From JABAYQ01 sp018608925 (GTDB taxonomy: Bacteria > Bacteroidota > Bacteroidia > Flavobacteriales > UBA7312): a stretch of DNA of 33,346 nt. Below are positions 17,101-25,495 of this stretch, piece by piece. The DNA is taken from contig JASJHQ010000028.1 of the NCBI GenBank assembly GCA_037625715.1, positions 1 through 33,346 on the forward strand, in the 5' to 3' direction. Positions within the stretch are counted from its first letter, which is position 1, and every line of letters starts with the position of its first letter. Both the position numbers and the translations under genes were made by a program. The notes under the pieces are model-generated. The model saw only the letters and a program-made list of their open reading frames with translations. It did no database searches and was not told the origin of the DNA.

Positions 17101-19068
17101 TATTAAATAATAAGACCCTGCAGGAACAGAAACAGATGAGTCTGTACTTATTATATTGGAATTAGTAGAAGTAAACCAATTTAAATTATAACCATCTGCA
17201 CCAACGTTTCCGCCAGTAATTGATTCAACAAATACTGAACCATTGGACACTCCGTTGCACAATGCATCTTGAGAACCAGTAATAACTTGTATAGGTTCTT
17301 GAGAAGCTTCTACACTAACTTCCTGCACTAGAGCACAATCCAAGGCATCCTTAACAAGGACTTCGTAAGTTCCGAAAGGTAAATTTTCATAAACGAAATA
17401 ACTATTAAATGTTTCTCCTCCGTCAATAGAATAAGATACAGGAGTTATAGCTCCATTACCAACAATAATAGATACTGTACCGTTATCATAACCTAAACAA
17501 CTAACAGGCTCAGTAAAAACATCTATTTCAAATCCGTTTGCAGCAGTGGTAGGCACTTCAATAACACTAAAACAACCGTTTGCATCTGTTCCAGTTAGAG
17601 TGTAAGTAATGGAAGCTGATGAACTCATATTGACTATTTGTGAATTGGGATTATCTAATCCTATATTTGGAGACCAAGAATATGTTTCGGCACCAAAGGC
17701 GCTAACCTCAACAGCATTTCCACCACAAATAACAATTTCCTCAGGGCCAAAAGATAATTGAGGTACGTTATATTCAATAATATCGATAGTGTCTGTGTCA
17801 GTACATCCGTTGGAGTCTATAACGGTTAAAACATATTGGCCGCCATCTAAAACATTTAAATTCTCATTATCAGATCCCGTGTTCCAATCAAATGTATAAG
17901 GTAATGTCCCATCTGTAACGTTAGACTCTAGCAATAATATATCTCCAGAACAAAACTCCGAATCTGTAGAAAAAGAAATTTCGGGAATCGGCTGAGAATA
18001 AACTACAATGGTATCAGAATTAGCAGAACAACCGGTTTCATCAGTAGCTGCGACCCAATAAGAACCTGGACCAACAGAAATAGACTGGTTATCACTACCA
18101 GTATTCCAGACAAAACTACCATCAACATCAAAATTAGCAGTTAAAACTACATCAACACCACAATCTGTATATATTTTATTTGAATCTACTTCTAAGCTAT
18201 TAGTAACTTCAAGCTCAGGAGAGCTAAAACTTCCTGCATCTAAAAACACGTACGATGATAAACCAGTGTCAGATCCATCAGCAATGGAAAGCCTTATGTG
18301 GTAGGTTTCTCCACACTGAACTTCTGCCTCTGCAGTAATAACAGTCGTAAATCCATTAACATCAGCGATAACCCCACCTGCAGGGTTATTATTAATAAAT
18401 AAATTAGCATTCAAATCAGCATTTACTGATGAAATAGTAATTGGCAATTCAGGATCAGAATCAGGAATCGTAGCAATATTAATACTCCCATCAGGAAAAC
18501 CTGCAGGGCTAGAATAAGGACCCGTTATTCCTGGACCAGAAATGAAAAAGCCAAAAACATCGTTAAACTGAGTGTTTTCATATGTACCATATTCTTGAGA
18601 ACCAAAAACATATTTAAAGGATAAAAAAGAAGAGGTTGGCACAAAATCAAATTCCAAAATAACTACATCGTTTACAGAAGTAACAACAAAATTCTGACCT
18701 ATTAAATCAGGCACAGAATTAGCAACCGTTAATAAATCTGGGTCTGTTGCATTACTAACAGGAAATCCTCCAAAACCACCGTTAGGAACTAATATGCCAA
18801 TATCTCCAGTTGACATTACGATACCACTATCTAATCCTAGATTGCTCAACGTACCGTTGAAATATCCAATTTGAATTGGGTCACCTTGAAACTGTTGGTT
18901 GGAGGCAACAACCCCACTCCCAAGCAAAAGACTGTCTATTAAGAATATTGGAGAATCGTATGGGGTAGTATTGTCTACCGAAATTTGAGCAGAACTTGAA
19001 AAAGCTAGAAATAGTGCTAGAGTAAGTGTTATGTTTTTTAGATAAAAAAGATTTTTCATAGAATTCAA
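14170..19068 (-). CDS. Giant choice-of-anchor L / SprB-repeat protein with type A T9SS sorting domain
   Basis: A 1632-residue secreted protein. After the signal peptide (ends near residue 27) comes a choice-of-anchor L domain at about 35-285, then beta-sandwich units at about 290-510. Roughly a dozen SprB-like repeats fill about 512-1540; each has a Cys-Xaa-Gly start (SCYGAQDG, NCFGYSDG, LCNGDSTG, SCNNGDDG), a W core (YNWSSG, FNWSNG) and a closing GxY...VTDxxGC. Residues 1556-1632 are a type A Por-secretion tail with FPNP near 1561, ending NQKTKLIIYE. SprB repeats are best known from the gliding adhesin SprB, which uses a type B tail, so this pairing is unusual. It is the first gene of the three-paralog cluster; an alternative start lies three codons in. 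Confidence 0.85.
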   Translation of the reverse strand: MNSMKNLFYLKNITLTLALFLAFSSSAQISVDNTTPYDSPIFLIDSLLLGSGVVASNQQFQGDPIQIGYFNGTLSNLGLDSGIVMSTGDIGILVPNGGFGGFPVSNATDPDLLTVANSVPDLIGQNFVVTSVNDVVILEFDFVPTSSFLSFKYVFGSQEYGTYENTQFNDVFGFFISGPGITGPYSSPAGFPDGSINIATIPDSDPELPITISSVNADLNANLFINNNPAGGVIADVNGFTTVITAEAEVQCGETYHIRLSIADGSDTGLSSYVFLDAGSFSSPELEVTNSLEVDSNKIYTDCGVDVVLTANFDVDGSFVWNTGSDNQSISVGPGSYWVAATDETGCSANSDTIVVYSQPIPEISFSTDSEFCSGDILLLESNVTDGTLPYTFDWNTGSDNENLNVLDGGQYVLTVIDSNGCTDTDTIDIIEYNVPQLSFGPEEIVICGGNAVEVSAFGAETYSWSPNIGLDNPNSQIVNMSSSASITYTLTGTDANGCFSVIEVPTTAANGFEIDVFTEPVSCLGYDNGTVSIIVGNGAITPVSYSIDGGETFNSYFVYENLPFGTYEVLVKDALDCALVQEVSVEASQEPIQVITGSQDALCNGVSNGSVFVESITGGNVGADGYNLNWFTSTNSNIISTDSSVSVPAGSYYLIVTDDNECEATDQVVVEEPNNLNLNIETSDVSCYGAQDGIINVNIMGGGNSPYEFNWTNYGGANTSSLFNLGAGQYQLEITDENDCLYYYEFTINSPSQPLSIQSTSSLASCYGVASGSALVVASGGSQPYFYNWSSGHVTPNAEELFSGDYSVVVTDASGCQLTDSVSVLENPEIFTNTSSTTNNCFGYSDGSASIIASGGTGNLSYLWSNQNQQNAVFGLSYGNYWVITEDDLGCKVIDTVLVDQPANLRVMLNSTNVLCNGDSTGQISSTIIGGTPFLNGSYTYSWLLQGQSVGFNSPNIFNLATSQLPYELIVTDYNNCTSNGFVFVAEPEELKIDTSELIPAYCENIATGSASVIAVGGYLNTNSEYQFSWNEGNQTSMLVDYVSGNYVAYVEDDNGCLDSMLIEIPLVTTFESEMDSTPLNCFEDNSGQAIVSIEGGFGPFVYNFNWPSGSEQYVMNTESFLKSTLPAGVTSVVVTDVNGCSLTDQTMITQPNQLLFDVMKDNDESCSGDVSSCDGQITINISGGTGDYHYQWTDLNNNLIDSVTSANSSMLASDLCSGFYQFEIVDEKGCNASNSGNGLPIPVEIVSGYNVMSSIDLNSYNNNISCYGDTGASASVLNPNSLFNYSWYIDGDFFSTGLESDLTAGIVTLLANYGECNTISQELMINQPSPTIVSAEIVDIVCNGASSGYVSVQAINEQGMQFNWSNGMQTNNLSSLSAGVYSLSVTNSDGCITNFDFEISEPLPIVVDASVTSVSCNNGDDGIVSIDISGGQEPYSIDWQGQDPLNISAGSYSVIITDANSCQFSADFDVEEPSSVNAFFNVNSIPFNGSASGGTPPYTYEWLYFGNQESLGSSFNPTQNGAYTLVATDDNGCQGVMTLDYNAASVGLDEEIENSFNIFPNPMKNFLTIEALSSSSEVEFTLVDSRGRVLMSKMFTNRLVVNRENLASGLYTINLKSNFKNQKTKLIIYE

Positions 19069-19140
19069 TTATGTATAATCATGCAATTTAGTGAAAAAGA
19101 AAAGAACAATAAAGAAAATAAAGCCAATATACTCGTTCAG

Positions 19141-20892
19141 CTATTTTTTAAACTGTAAGTCATGCAATTTTTTGTATGCTTTATCTTGGGCTAGAAGTTC
19201 AGAATGAGAGCCTTGTTCGATGATTTCACCCAATTCGAATACCAATATCTTAGATGCTTTTTTAATTGTCGCAAGACGGTGAGCGATGACAATTGAAGTT
19301 CTATTTTCAGTTAATTTATTAATAGCATTCTGAATTAGCACTTCACTCTCAGAATCTATACTTGAGGTTGCCTCGTCTAAAACCAGAATTTTAGGATTAG
19401 TAACATAAGCCCGCAAGAAAGATAATAACTGCTTTTGACCAACAGACAACATCGCACCCCTTTCTCTAACATTATAATGATAAGTGTCAGGCAGTTCGTT
19501 GATAAAGCCATCTATACCTAATTCTTTTGCACTGGCTCTTACTTGTTCAAGAGAAATGTTTTGTTTTAGAGTAATATTATTCAAAACAGAATCGGAAAAT
19601 AGAAAAACTTCTTGTAACACTACCGACACACTAGACCTTAAAGATTTTAAATTAATATCTAAATAATCAATTCCGTCAATTAAAATTTGACCTTTGTTGA
19701 TCTCATAATTTCTGCTCAACAAATTAACAATAGTCGACTTACCAGCTCCAGTAGCACCAACTAAAGCCAGAGTTTGACCAGCCTCTAACTTAAATGAAAC
19801 GTTTTTCAACACCCAATCCTCATCTTTATATGCAAACCAAACATTTTTAAACTCTATGCTTCCTTCTAAATTATCTATCGTTTTAAGACCTTTATCTTCA
19901 ATTATAGAATCTGTATCTAACACCTTAAATACTCTTTCGGAAGCAACCATTCCCATTTGAAGAACATTAAACCTATCCGCCAGCTGACGTATGGGTCTAA
20001 ATAGCATGTGTATATATAAAATGAAAGCAATTAACTCTCCTAAACTAACATCATCTCCAGAAACAACAGCTAATCCTCCCCACCAAATCAATAAGCCTAT
20101 AGAAACTGCAGACAGAACTTCCACAACCGGGAAAAAGATAGAGTAATACCAAATGGATTTAACATGAGCATCTTTATGAGCCTCATTAATTTTTTTAAAC
20201 TTATCAAACTCAATATTCTCTCTATTAAATAATTGAACAACAGAAATTCCTACAATTCTTTCCTGAACAAATGTATTTAACTCTGAAACCTTAGTTCTTA
20301 CATCTTGAAAAGCTAGTTTGATGGATTTCTTAAACCAATTAGTAGCTATTAATAAAATTGGAACAGAAGCAAGACTAATTAGAGCCAACCTCCAATCCGT
20401 CACAAACATGACTACAATGACTACAATCAGCTTTAATAAATCGCCAAGTATCACCAAGAATCCTTGTGAAAAAATATCTGCTATAGTTTCAATGTCCGAA
20501 ACAACTCTAGTAACCAATGCTCCTATGGGGTGGTTGTCAAAGTAAGAATGCTTAAAGTTTAAAATTTTATTATAAACCTGAAGGCGAATATCTTTAATGA
20601 CCACCTGACCAAGATAATTAGCCCAGTAAGTATAAAAGAACTGAATGATGCTTTCAATAGTTAAAAGCAACATTAACAAAAGTGTTATTTGCTGTAATTT
20701 TTCTGGATTTGGTATTAAAATAAAATTATCAAATGCATACTGAATAAGCACTGGACGAGCTGGAGACAAAAAGGATAATAAAATTGCGAAAAAAGAAGTA
20801 GAAAAAAATATTTTATTATATGGTTTCACATATGACATTACTCTTTTGAATAATGAAAAATCATACGTTTTATTTGTCTTTACTTGATCCAT
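19141..20892 (-). CDS. ABC exporter, fused membrane and ATPase domains
   Basis: A 583-residue half-transporter of the MsbA/MdlB type; a dimer would export a lipid, drug or peptide. The N-terminal half holds six membrane segments (first near residues 28-50, last near 285-300). The ATPase shows Walker A GATGAGKST at 379-387, Q-loop VVLQEV, signature LSVGQ at 492-496 in place of the usual LSGGQ, Walker B LVLDEATSSID ending at 513, and the H-loop AHRLAT. No peptidase domain is present. The start overlaps the end of truA by 13 bases, implying coupling. The substrate is unknown. The cluster of choice-of-anchor L genes begins 72 bases downstream on the same strand with no clear terminator between, but T9SS proteins do not need an ABC exporter. 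Confidence 0.93.
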   Translation of the reverse strand: MDQVKTNKTYDFSLFKRVMSYVKPYNKIFFSTSFFAILLSFLSPARPVLIQYAFDNFILIPNPEKLQQITLLLMLLLTIESIIQFFYTYWANYLGQVVIKDIRLQVYNKILNFKHSYFDNHPIGALVTRVVSDIETIADIFSQGFLVILGDLLKLIVVIVVMFVTDWRLALISLASVPILLIATNWFKKSIKLAFQDVRTKVSELNTFVQERIVGISVVQLFNRENIEFDKFKKINEAHKDAHVKSIWYYSIFFPVVEVLSAVSIGLLIWWGGLAVVSGDDVSLGELIAFILYIHMLFRPIRQLADRFNVLQMGMVASERVFKVLDTDSIIEDKGLKTIDNLEGSIEFKNVWFAYKDEDWVLKNVSFKLEAGQTLALVGATGAGKSTIVNLLSRNYEINKGQILIDGIDYLDINLKSLRSSVSVVLQEVFLFSDSVLNNITLKQNISLEQVRASAKELGIDGFINELPDTYHYNVRERGAMLSVGQKQLLSFLRAYVTNPKILVLDEATSSIDSESEVLIQNAINKLTENRTSIVIAHRLATIKKASKILVFELGEIIEQGSHSELLAQDKAYKKLHDLQFKK

Positions 20893-21629
20893 ATATTTTG
20901 GGGATAATCAACATTCTTAAGATACAAACCGCATGCTGGAACCGAAAAACCTGCTCTTGTTCTATCTTTGGACTCAATAATTTGTTTAAATTCTGAAAGG
21001 GTGATTTTTTCAAGTCCTAGCTCTATAAAGGTTCCAACAATAGAACGAACCATGTTCCTTAAAAAACGATCAGCTTTAATTTCAAAAATTAGCATTTCAT
21101 CTTTTTCCTTCCAACCTAAACTATAAATTTTACAATTGTTAGTTTTTGTTTGTGTGTTCGATTTTGAAAAAGAAGTGAAATCGCTACATTCCATAAGAAA
21201 TGGAATCGCCTGATTCATCAACTCCAAATTAAGTTTCTTATAAAAATAAAACGCTTTGTTAATGTAAAAAGGGTTTTTACTATTAAAAATGAAATATTCG
21301 TATGTTCTAGAAATGGCATCAAACCTGCTATGACATTCAAGTTCAACCTGAGAACAATCAATAATTTGAATATCATTAGGTAGAAACGAATTACACCTAT
21401 TTACAAAATCTTCAGGAATAGTATTCTCAAAATCGAAATGAGCGTAAGTTTGTCTAGCATGCACTCCCGAATCTGTTCTACCTGCTCCTTGCACAAAAAT
21501 TTCAGTTCTCAAAAGCTTAGACAAGCAAATGTTAATTTGATCTTGCACACTATCGGCGTTAGGCTGAACCTGCCATCCGTGATAAGCAGTCCCATCAAAT
21601 GCTATTTCTAAAAAATATCTCTTAATCAT
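20880..21629 (-). CDS. truA: tRNA pseudouridine synthase A
   Basis: Makes pseudouridine at positions 38-40 in the tRNA anticodon stem. I place the start at ATG 21629 (249 residues): the open frame continues upstream only through a TTG at 21659, whereas the family start MIKRYFLEIAFDGTAYHGW begins at the ATG. The catalytic aspartate is D53 in GAGRTDSGVHARQ, and the C-terminal half shows RFLRNMVRSIVG, as in TruA. Its 3' end overlaps the ABC gene by 13 bases. Upstream it diverges from moxR, and a -7-like TAACTTTG lies eight bases before this ATG, which supports the chosen start but would leave a very short leader. Confidence 0.97.
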   Translation of the reverse strand: MIKRYFLEIAFDGTAYHGWQVQPNADSVQDQINICLSKLLRTEIFVQGAGRTDSGVHARQTYAHFDFENTIPEDFVNRCNSFLPNDIQIIDCSQVELECHSRFDAISRTYEYFIFNSKNPFYINKAFYFYKKLNLELMNQAIPFLMECSDFTSFSKSNTQTKTNNCKIYSLGWKEKDEMLIFEIKADRFLRNMVRSIVGTFIELGLEKITLSEFKQIIESKDRTRAGFSVPACGLYLKNVDYPQNIWIK

Positions 21630-21637
21630 TTCTGACG

Positions 21638-21671
21638 CAAAGTTATCGAATTGAGCCAAAAAAAATACAAA
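21638..21671 (-). promoter_or_regulatory. Candidate truA promoter
   Basis: On the minus strand TTTG (21671-21668) and TAACTTTG (21645-21638) fit the Bacteroidota -33/-7 pattern with a 22-base spacer, a little longer than usual. The -7 box is a perfect match and lies only eight bases upstream of the ATG, so the predicted leader is only a few bases long. The alternative is that the real promoter lies elsewhere. Confidence 0.35.
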
Positions 21672-21717
21672 AAAAGTGATAATTCAAACAATACAAAATA
21701 ATAAACATCGTTAGGGA

Positions 21718-21749
21718 GTTGATTTATTAATAAGCAGTGATTAAATTTG
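21718..21749 (+). promoter_or_regulatory. Promoter of the moxR-Bat operon
   Basis: GTTG at 21718-21721, a 20-base spacer and TAAATTTG at 21742-21749 closely follow the Bacteroidota vegetative consensus TTTG-N19-TAnnTTTG, with the -7 box exact. Transcription would start about 20 bases before the moxR ATG. It is the only consensus-like promoter I see in front of the nine-gene plus-strand block. Confidence 0.6.
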
Positions 21750-21771
21750 CCTAATTTTAAAATAATATAGA

Positions 21772-22776
21772 ATGAATAATACTTCTGAAAAAACTGACAT
21801 TAAAGAGCTCAACGAACGAATCAATAAAGAAAGTGCTTTTATTGACTTACTTGTTCTAGAAATGAACAAAGTAATCGTTGGCCAAAAGAAGATGACAGAA
21901 CGATTATTAATCGGTCTACTTTCTAGCGGACATATCTTACTAGAAGGAGTGCCTGGATTAGCAAAAACCCTAGCAATTAACACCTTAGCCGACACCATTG
22001 ACTCTAAATTTAGCAGAATTCAGTTTACTCCAGACCTACTTCCTGCAGATGTTATTGGAACTCAAATATATAGCCCTAAAAACGAAAGCTTTTCCATTAA
22101 AAAAGGACCTATTTTTGCAAACTTTGTTTTAGCAGACGAAATAAACCGGGCTCCAGCTAAAGTGCAATCTGCTCTTTTAGAGGCTATGCAAGAAAGACAA
22201 ATTACTATTGGACAAGAATCTTTCAAATTAGAAGAACCATTTTTAGTGCTTGCTACTCAAAACCCAGTAGAACAAGAAGGTACATACCCTCTTCCGGAAG
22301 CTCAAGTCGATAGGTTTATGCTAAAGGTAGTAATTGATTATCCTAAAAAAGAAGAAGAAAAAATTATTATCCGCAACAACCTTTCAAAATCATTTCCTGT
22401 CGCACAACAGGTTCTAAAAGCAGAATCTATTTTAAAGGCGCGAGAATTGGTTAAAGAAGTTTACATGGATGAAAAGATTGAACAATACATAATAGATATT
22501 GTATTCTCTACCAGATATCCAAAAGAATATGGGCTAGATAAGTTTGCAGACATGATAAGCTTTGGAGGTTCTCCTAGAGCAAGTATTAGCTTGGCAAAAG
22601 CAGCCAAAGCATATGCATTTATTCAACGAAGAGGATACGTTATCCCAGAGGATGTAAGAGCAATTTGTCATGACGTACTTAGACACAGAATAGGCCTAAC
22701 TTACGAAGCAGAAGCAGAAAACATTAGCTCTGAAGACATTATTACTGAAATTTTAAATCAGGTTGAAATTCCATAA
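21772..22776 (+). CDS. MoxR-family AAA+ ATPase
   Basis: AAA+ ATPase of the MoxR group, thought to act as a chaperone that remodels or activates VWA-domain partner proteins. The 334 residues are normal. Walker A is GVPGLAKT at 59-66, Walker B LADEIN at 120-125 followed by RAPAKVQSALLEAMQE, sensor 1 LATQNP, and a C-terminal lid with PRASISL. It is the first gene of the Bat-type operon, and its stop abuts the DUF58 start with no spacing, as is usual for this pair. A gene symbol is withheld since naming in this family is inconsistent. Confidence 0.96.
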   Translation: MNNTSEKTDIKELNERINKESAFIDLLVLEMNKVIVGQKKMTERLLIGLLSSGHILLEGVPGLAKTLAINTLADTIDSKFSRIQFTPDLLPADVIGTQIYSPKNESFSIKKGPIFANFVLADEINRAPAKVQSALLEAMQERQITIGQESFKLEEPFLVLATQNPVEQEGTYPLPEAQVDRFMLKVVIDYPKKEEEKIIIRNNLSKSFPVAQQVLKAESILKARELVKEVYMDEKIEQYIIDIVFSTRYPKEYGLDKFADMISFGGSPRASISLAKAAKAYAFIQRRGYVIPEDVRAICHDVLRHRIGLTYEAEAENISSEDIITEILNQVEIP

Positions 22777-23643
22777 ATGAGCGCAAGCGATTTACTAAAA
22801 AAAGTTCGAAAAATTGAACTAAAGACAAAAGGGATCTCCAATCATATTTTTGCTGGAGAATACCACACTGCCTTCAAAGGAAGAGGTATGGTCTTCAGCG
22901 AAGTAAGAGAATACCAGCCAGGCGACGACATTCGTACCATTGATTGGAACGTAACTGCTAGATTCAATAACCCTTATATCAAAATATTTGAGGAAGAGAG
23001 GGAAATGACTGTAATGTTAATTATTGACGTTAGTGGATCAAATGACTTTGGAACTCAAGAAAAACTAAAAAAAGAATTAATCATTGAACTTTCTGCAGTT
23101 ATTGCTTTTTCGGCTATCCAAAACAATGATAAAATTGGTGTTCTATTTTTTAGTGATAAAATCGAAAAGTTTATTCCTCCAAAAAAAGGAAAACCACATA
23201 TTTTAAGGATAATAAGAGAGCTTATATCTTTTCAACCTCAAAACAAAAAAACCGACATTTCTGAAGCTCTTAAATACTTCAGCAATGTGATGAAGAAAAG
23301 AAGTATCTGTTTTTTAATGTCTGACTTTAAAGATGAAAACTTTGAAAAACCCCTTAGAATAGCAAATAAAAAACATGACATGATTAGCGTCAAAATCAAT
23401 GACCTAAGAGAAAAGGAATTGCCTAAAGTCGGCTTGATACAACTAAAAGACGCTGAAACAGATGAACTTAAATGGGTAGACACAGACAGCGATTCGGTAA
23501 GACATGATTACGCTAAACACTTTCACAAATCCAATGAAAAAATAAACGAAATATTTAAATCTTGTGCAATGGATAGCATTGATTTGAATACTGGAGAAGA
23601 CTACATAAAACCACTTATTAATTTCTTTAAAAAAAGAAAGTAA
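22777..23643 (+). CDS. DUF58 / VWA-like protein of the Bat operon
   Basis: A 288-residue soluble protein. The DUF58 hallmark REYQPGDDIRTIDWNVTAR occupies residues 44-62. It is followed by a VWA-like fold with a MIDAS-type DVSGS at D84-S88, implying metal-ion-dependent ligand binding. DUF58 genes regularly follow moxR, and their product is a likely partner of the ATPase. No membrane segment or signal peptide is seen, so it should face the cytoplasm. Its ATG directly follows the moxR stop and its stop directly precedes the next ATG. The molecular role is not established. Confidence 0.93.
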   Translation: MSASDLLKKVRKIELKTKGISNHIFAGEYHTAFKGRGMVFSEVREYQPGDDIRTIDWNVTARFNNPYIKIFEEEREMTVMLIIDVSGSNDFGTQEKLKKELIIELSAVIAFSAIQNNDKIGVLFFSDKIEKFIPPKKGKPHILRIIRELISFQPQNKKTDISEALKYFSNVMKKRSICFLMSDFKDENFEKPLRIANKKHDMISVKINDLREKELPKVGLIQLKDAETDELKWVDTDSDSVRHDYAKHFHKSNEKINEIFKSCAMDSIDLNTGEDYIKPLINFFKKRK

Positions 23644-24513
23644 ATGAAAACTAGATTTACTTTATCATTCTTAATAATACCGATTTTTCTTTTTGCTCAA
23701 ATAGAAACAAAAATTGATAGCTCTAGCATTTTAATTGGTGACCAGATTGATTTTTCAATAAAATCTAATTTGAATGATTTGAAAAATTGGAAAACGTTTA
23801 CAGATTCAATTGGAAAATTTGAAATAATTCACACTTCTGAAACCGACACACTTAAAACAGATAGTGGATGGGTTTTAAATCAGAATTATACCTTAACTCA
23901 TTGGGATAGCGGAACTTTTTATATTCCGTCAATTACCATGGGAAAATTGACTTCCGATTCAATATTGGTTTATGTCAATACTATAAAAACGAACAAAGAA
24001 GAAGGCATAAAAGACATTAAAGAACCAGTAAACACACCAATAAGCTTTTTAGAAGTACTGCCGTATATCTTAATTTTTATTTGCATTGTACTGATAGGAT
24101 TATTAATCTACTTCTATTTTAAAAACAAAAAGAAGAGAATTAAAATAGTAGAGAAAGTTGAAGAAATTATACCTCCACATCAAATTGCTCTTGACCTTTT
24201 GCTAAGGCTTAAAGACAAAAACTTATTAAAACAAAATGAAGTAAAAGAATATCATTCCCAAATTTCTGAAATTTTAAGAAGATATATTGAATCCGGACTG
24301 AGCTTAAAAGCTATGGAGATTTCTAGTAATGAAATTGTTTTTTCATTACAACAACAAAGAATTGACACAAAGAGCATAGAAAAGGTTTTTACTATTTCTG
24401 ACCTTGCTAAGTTTGCTAAATTCAAACCATTAGAAATTGAGAATAAAGAATGTTTAGAAATGGCCATTTTATTTGTAGAACAAACTAAACCTAAGCAAGA
24501 TGAACTTCAATAA
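23644..24513 (+). CDS. BatD-like single-span membrane protein
   Basis: A 289-residue protein with a signal peptide (residues about 1-19, ending LFAQ), a periplasmic beta-rich domain of about 110 residues whose opening (SSSILIGDQIDFSI) resembles the start of BatD, one membrane segment at about 138-160, and a basic linker before a helical cytoplasmic domain with EYHSQISEILRRYIE. The helical part resembles the C-terminal part of BatD and DUF4381 proteins. Its place between the DUF58 gene and batA is common in Bacteroidota. The end overlaps batA by 14 bases. It is best read as a small BatD-type partner, but I cannot assign it a defined function. Confidence 0.75.
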   Translation: MKTRFTLSFLIIPIFLFAQIETKIDSSSILIGDQIDFSIKSNLNDLKNWKTFTDSIGKFEIIHTSETDTLKTDSGWVLNQNYTLTHWDSGTFYIPSITMGKLTSDSILVYVNTIKTNKEEGIKDIKEPVNTPISFLEVLPYILIFICIVLIGLLIYFYFKNKKKRIKIVEKVEEIIPPHQIALDLLLRLKDKNLLKQNEVKEYHSQISEILRRYIESGLSLKAMEISSNEIVFSLQQQRIDTKSIEKVFTISDLAKFAKFKPLEIENKECLEMAILFVEQTKPKQDELQ

Positions 24514-25495
24514 CTGGACATTTGCTAATCCTGAGTTTCTTTTCTTGCTCGCGATAATTCCATTATTGTGGGTTTGGCGCTATTTTTATAGTAAAAGACA
24601 ATTTTCAAGCTTAAAAATATCGTCTATTCAATCCTTCAAAACAAAAAGCTGGAAAGAAAATGGAAAGTTCATCATTTTCCTTCTTCGAACTTTAGCCTTA
24701 TGCTTTATCATTATTGGATTCGCTAGACCTCAATCCTCCTCCTCTTGGCAAGACTCTACCACTATGGGAATTGATATAATTATTTCTATGGATATTTCAG
24801 GAAGTATGCTGGCTCAAGACTTAAAACCAGACCGATTGGAAGCATCTAAAAATGTCGCATTAGATTTTATTTCTGCTAGACCAAATGACAGAATGGGATT
24901 AGTAATCTTTAGTGGTGAAAGTTTTACCCAATGCCCATTAACAACAGATCATCAAGTACTTCAAAATTTATTTAAAGATGTGAAGAGTGGAATGATTGAA
25001 GATGGAACTGCAATCGGAATGGGACTAGCCACTTCTGTAAACAGACTAAAAGACAGTCAAGCGATTAGTAAGGTGGTTATTTTGCTAACAGACGGAGTAA
25101 ACAATAAAGGAAGCATCCCTCCTCTCACAGCAGCTAAAATCGCTCAAAAATTTGGCATTAGAGTATATACCATAGGCGTAGGAACAGAAGGGTTTGCCCC
25201 CTATCCGTTTAAAACACCATTTGGCACTACTGTATACCAAGATGTTGAAGTTCAAATAGACGAAAAGACACTGCAAGATATTGCTACAACAACTAACGGA
25301 AAGTACTTTAGAGCAACCTCAAACAAAGCCTTAAAAGAAATTTATCTTGAAATAGACGAATTAGAAAGATCAAAAATTGATGTTAAAGAATTTAGTAAGA
25401 AAAACGAAGAATTTAGACTTTTAATACTTATTGCTCTATCCTTATTGTTAATCGAGTTTTATTGTAAAAAATTCTTATTTAAAAGTATTACATAA
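24500..25495 (+). CDS. batA: Bat-operon VWA membrane protein BatA
   Basis: A 331-residue inner-membrane protein with two N-terminal membrane segments (about 12-30 and 57-75), a VWA domain, and a C-terminal membrane helix near 308-325. The MIDAS metal site is intact: DISGS at D98-S102, the threonine of DGTAIGMGL and the aspartate of LLTDGVNN. Bat proteins were named for aerotolerance in Bacteroides; the biochemical activity is not settled, and a role in envelope stress with MoxR is inferred. The stop shares a base with the batB start (TAATG). Confidence 0.92.
   Translation: MNFNNWTFANPEFLFLLAIIPLLWVWRYFYSKRQFSSLKISSIQSFKTKSWKENGKFIIFLLRTLALCFIIIGFARPQSSSSWQDSTTMGIDIIISMDISGSMLAQDLKPDRLEASKNVALDFISARPNDRMGLVIFSGESFTQCPLTTDHQVLQNLFKDVKSGMIEDGTAIGMGLATSVNRLKDSQAISKVVILLTDGVNNKGSIPPLTAAKIAQKFGIRVYTIGVGTEGFAPYPFKTPFGTTVYQDVEVQIDEKTLQDIATTTNGKYFRATSNKALKEIYLEIDELERSKIDVKEFSKKNEEFRLLILIALSLLLIEFYCKKFLFKSIT

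Noticed and set aside
14170..19068. Repeated units suggesting a CRISPR or satellite array
   Set aside because: The repeats are protein-level SprB-like domains of about 75-90 residues within one continuous reading frame. DNA identity between units is low and there are no conserved short repeats with spacers.
21630..21659. Extended TruA start at 21659
   Set aside because: It uses TTG and adds ten residues not expected in TruA; the ATG at 21629 gives the family N-terminus and a -7 box lies between the two.
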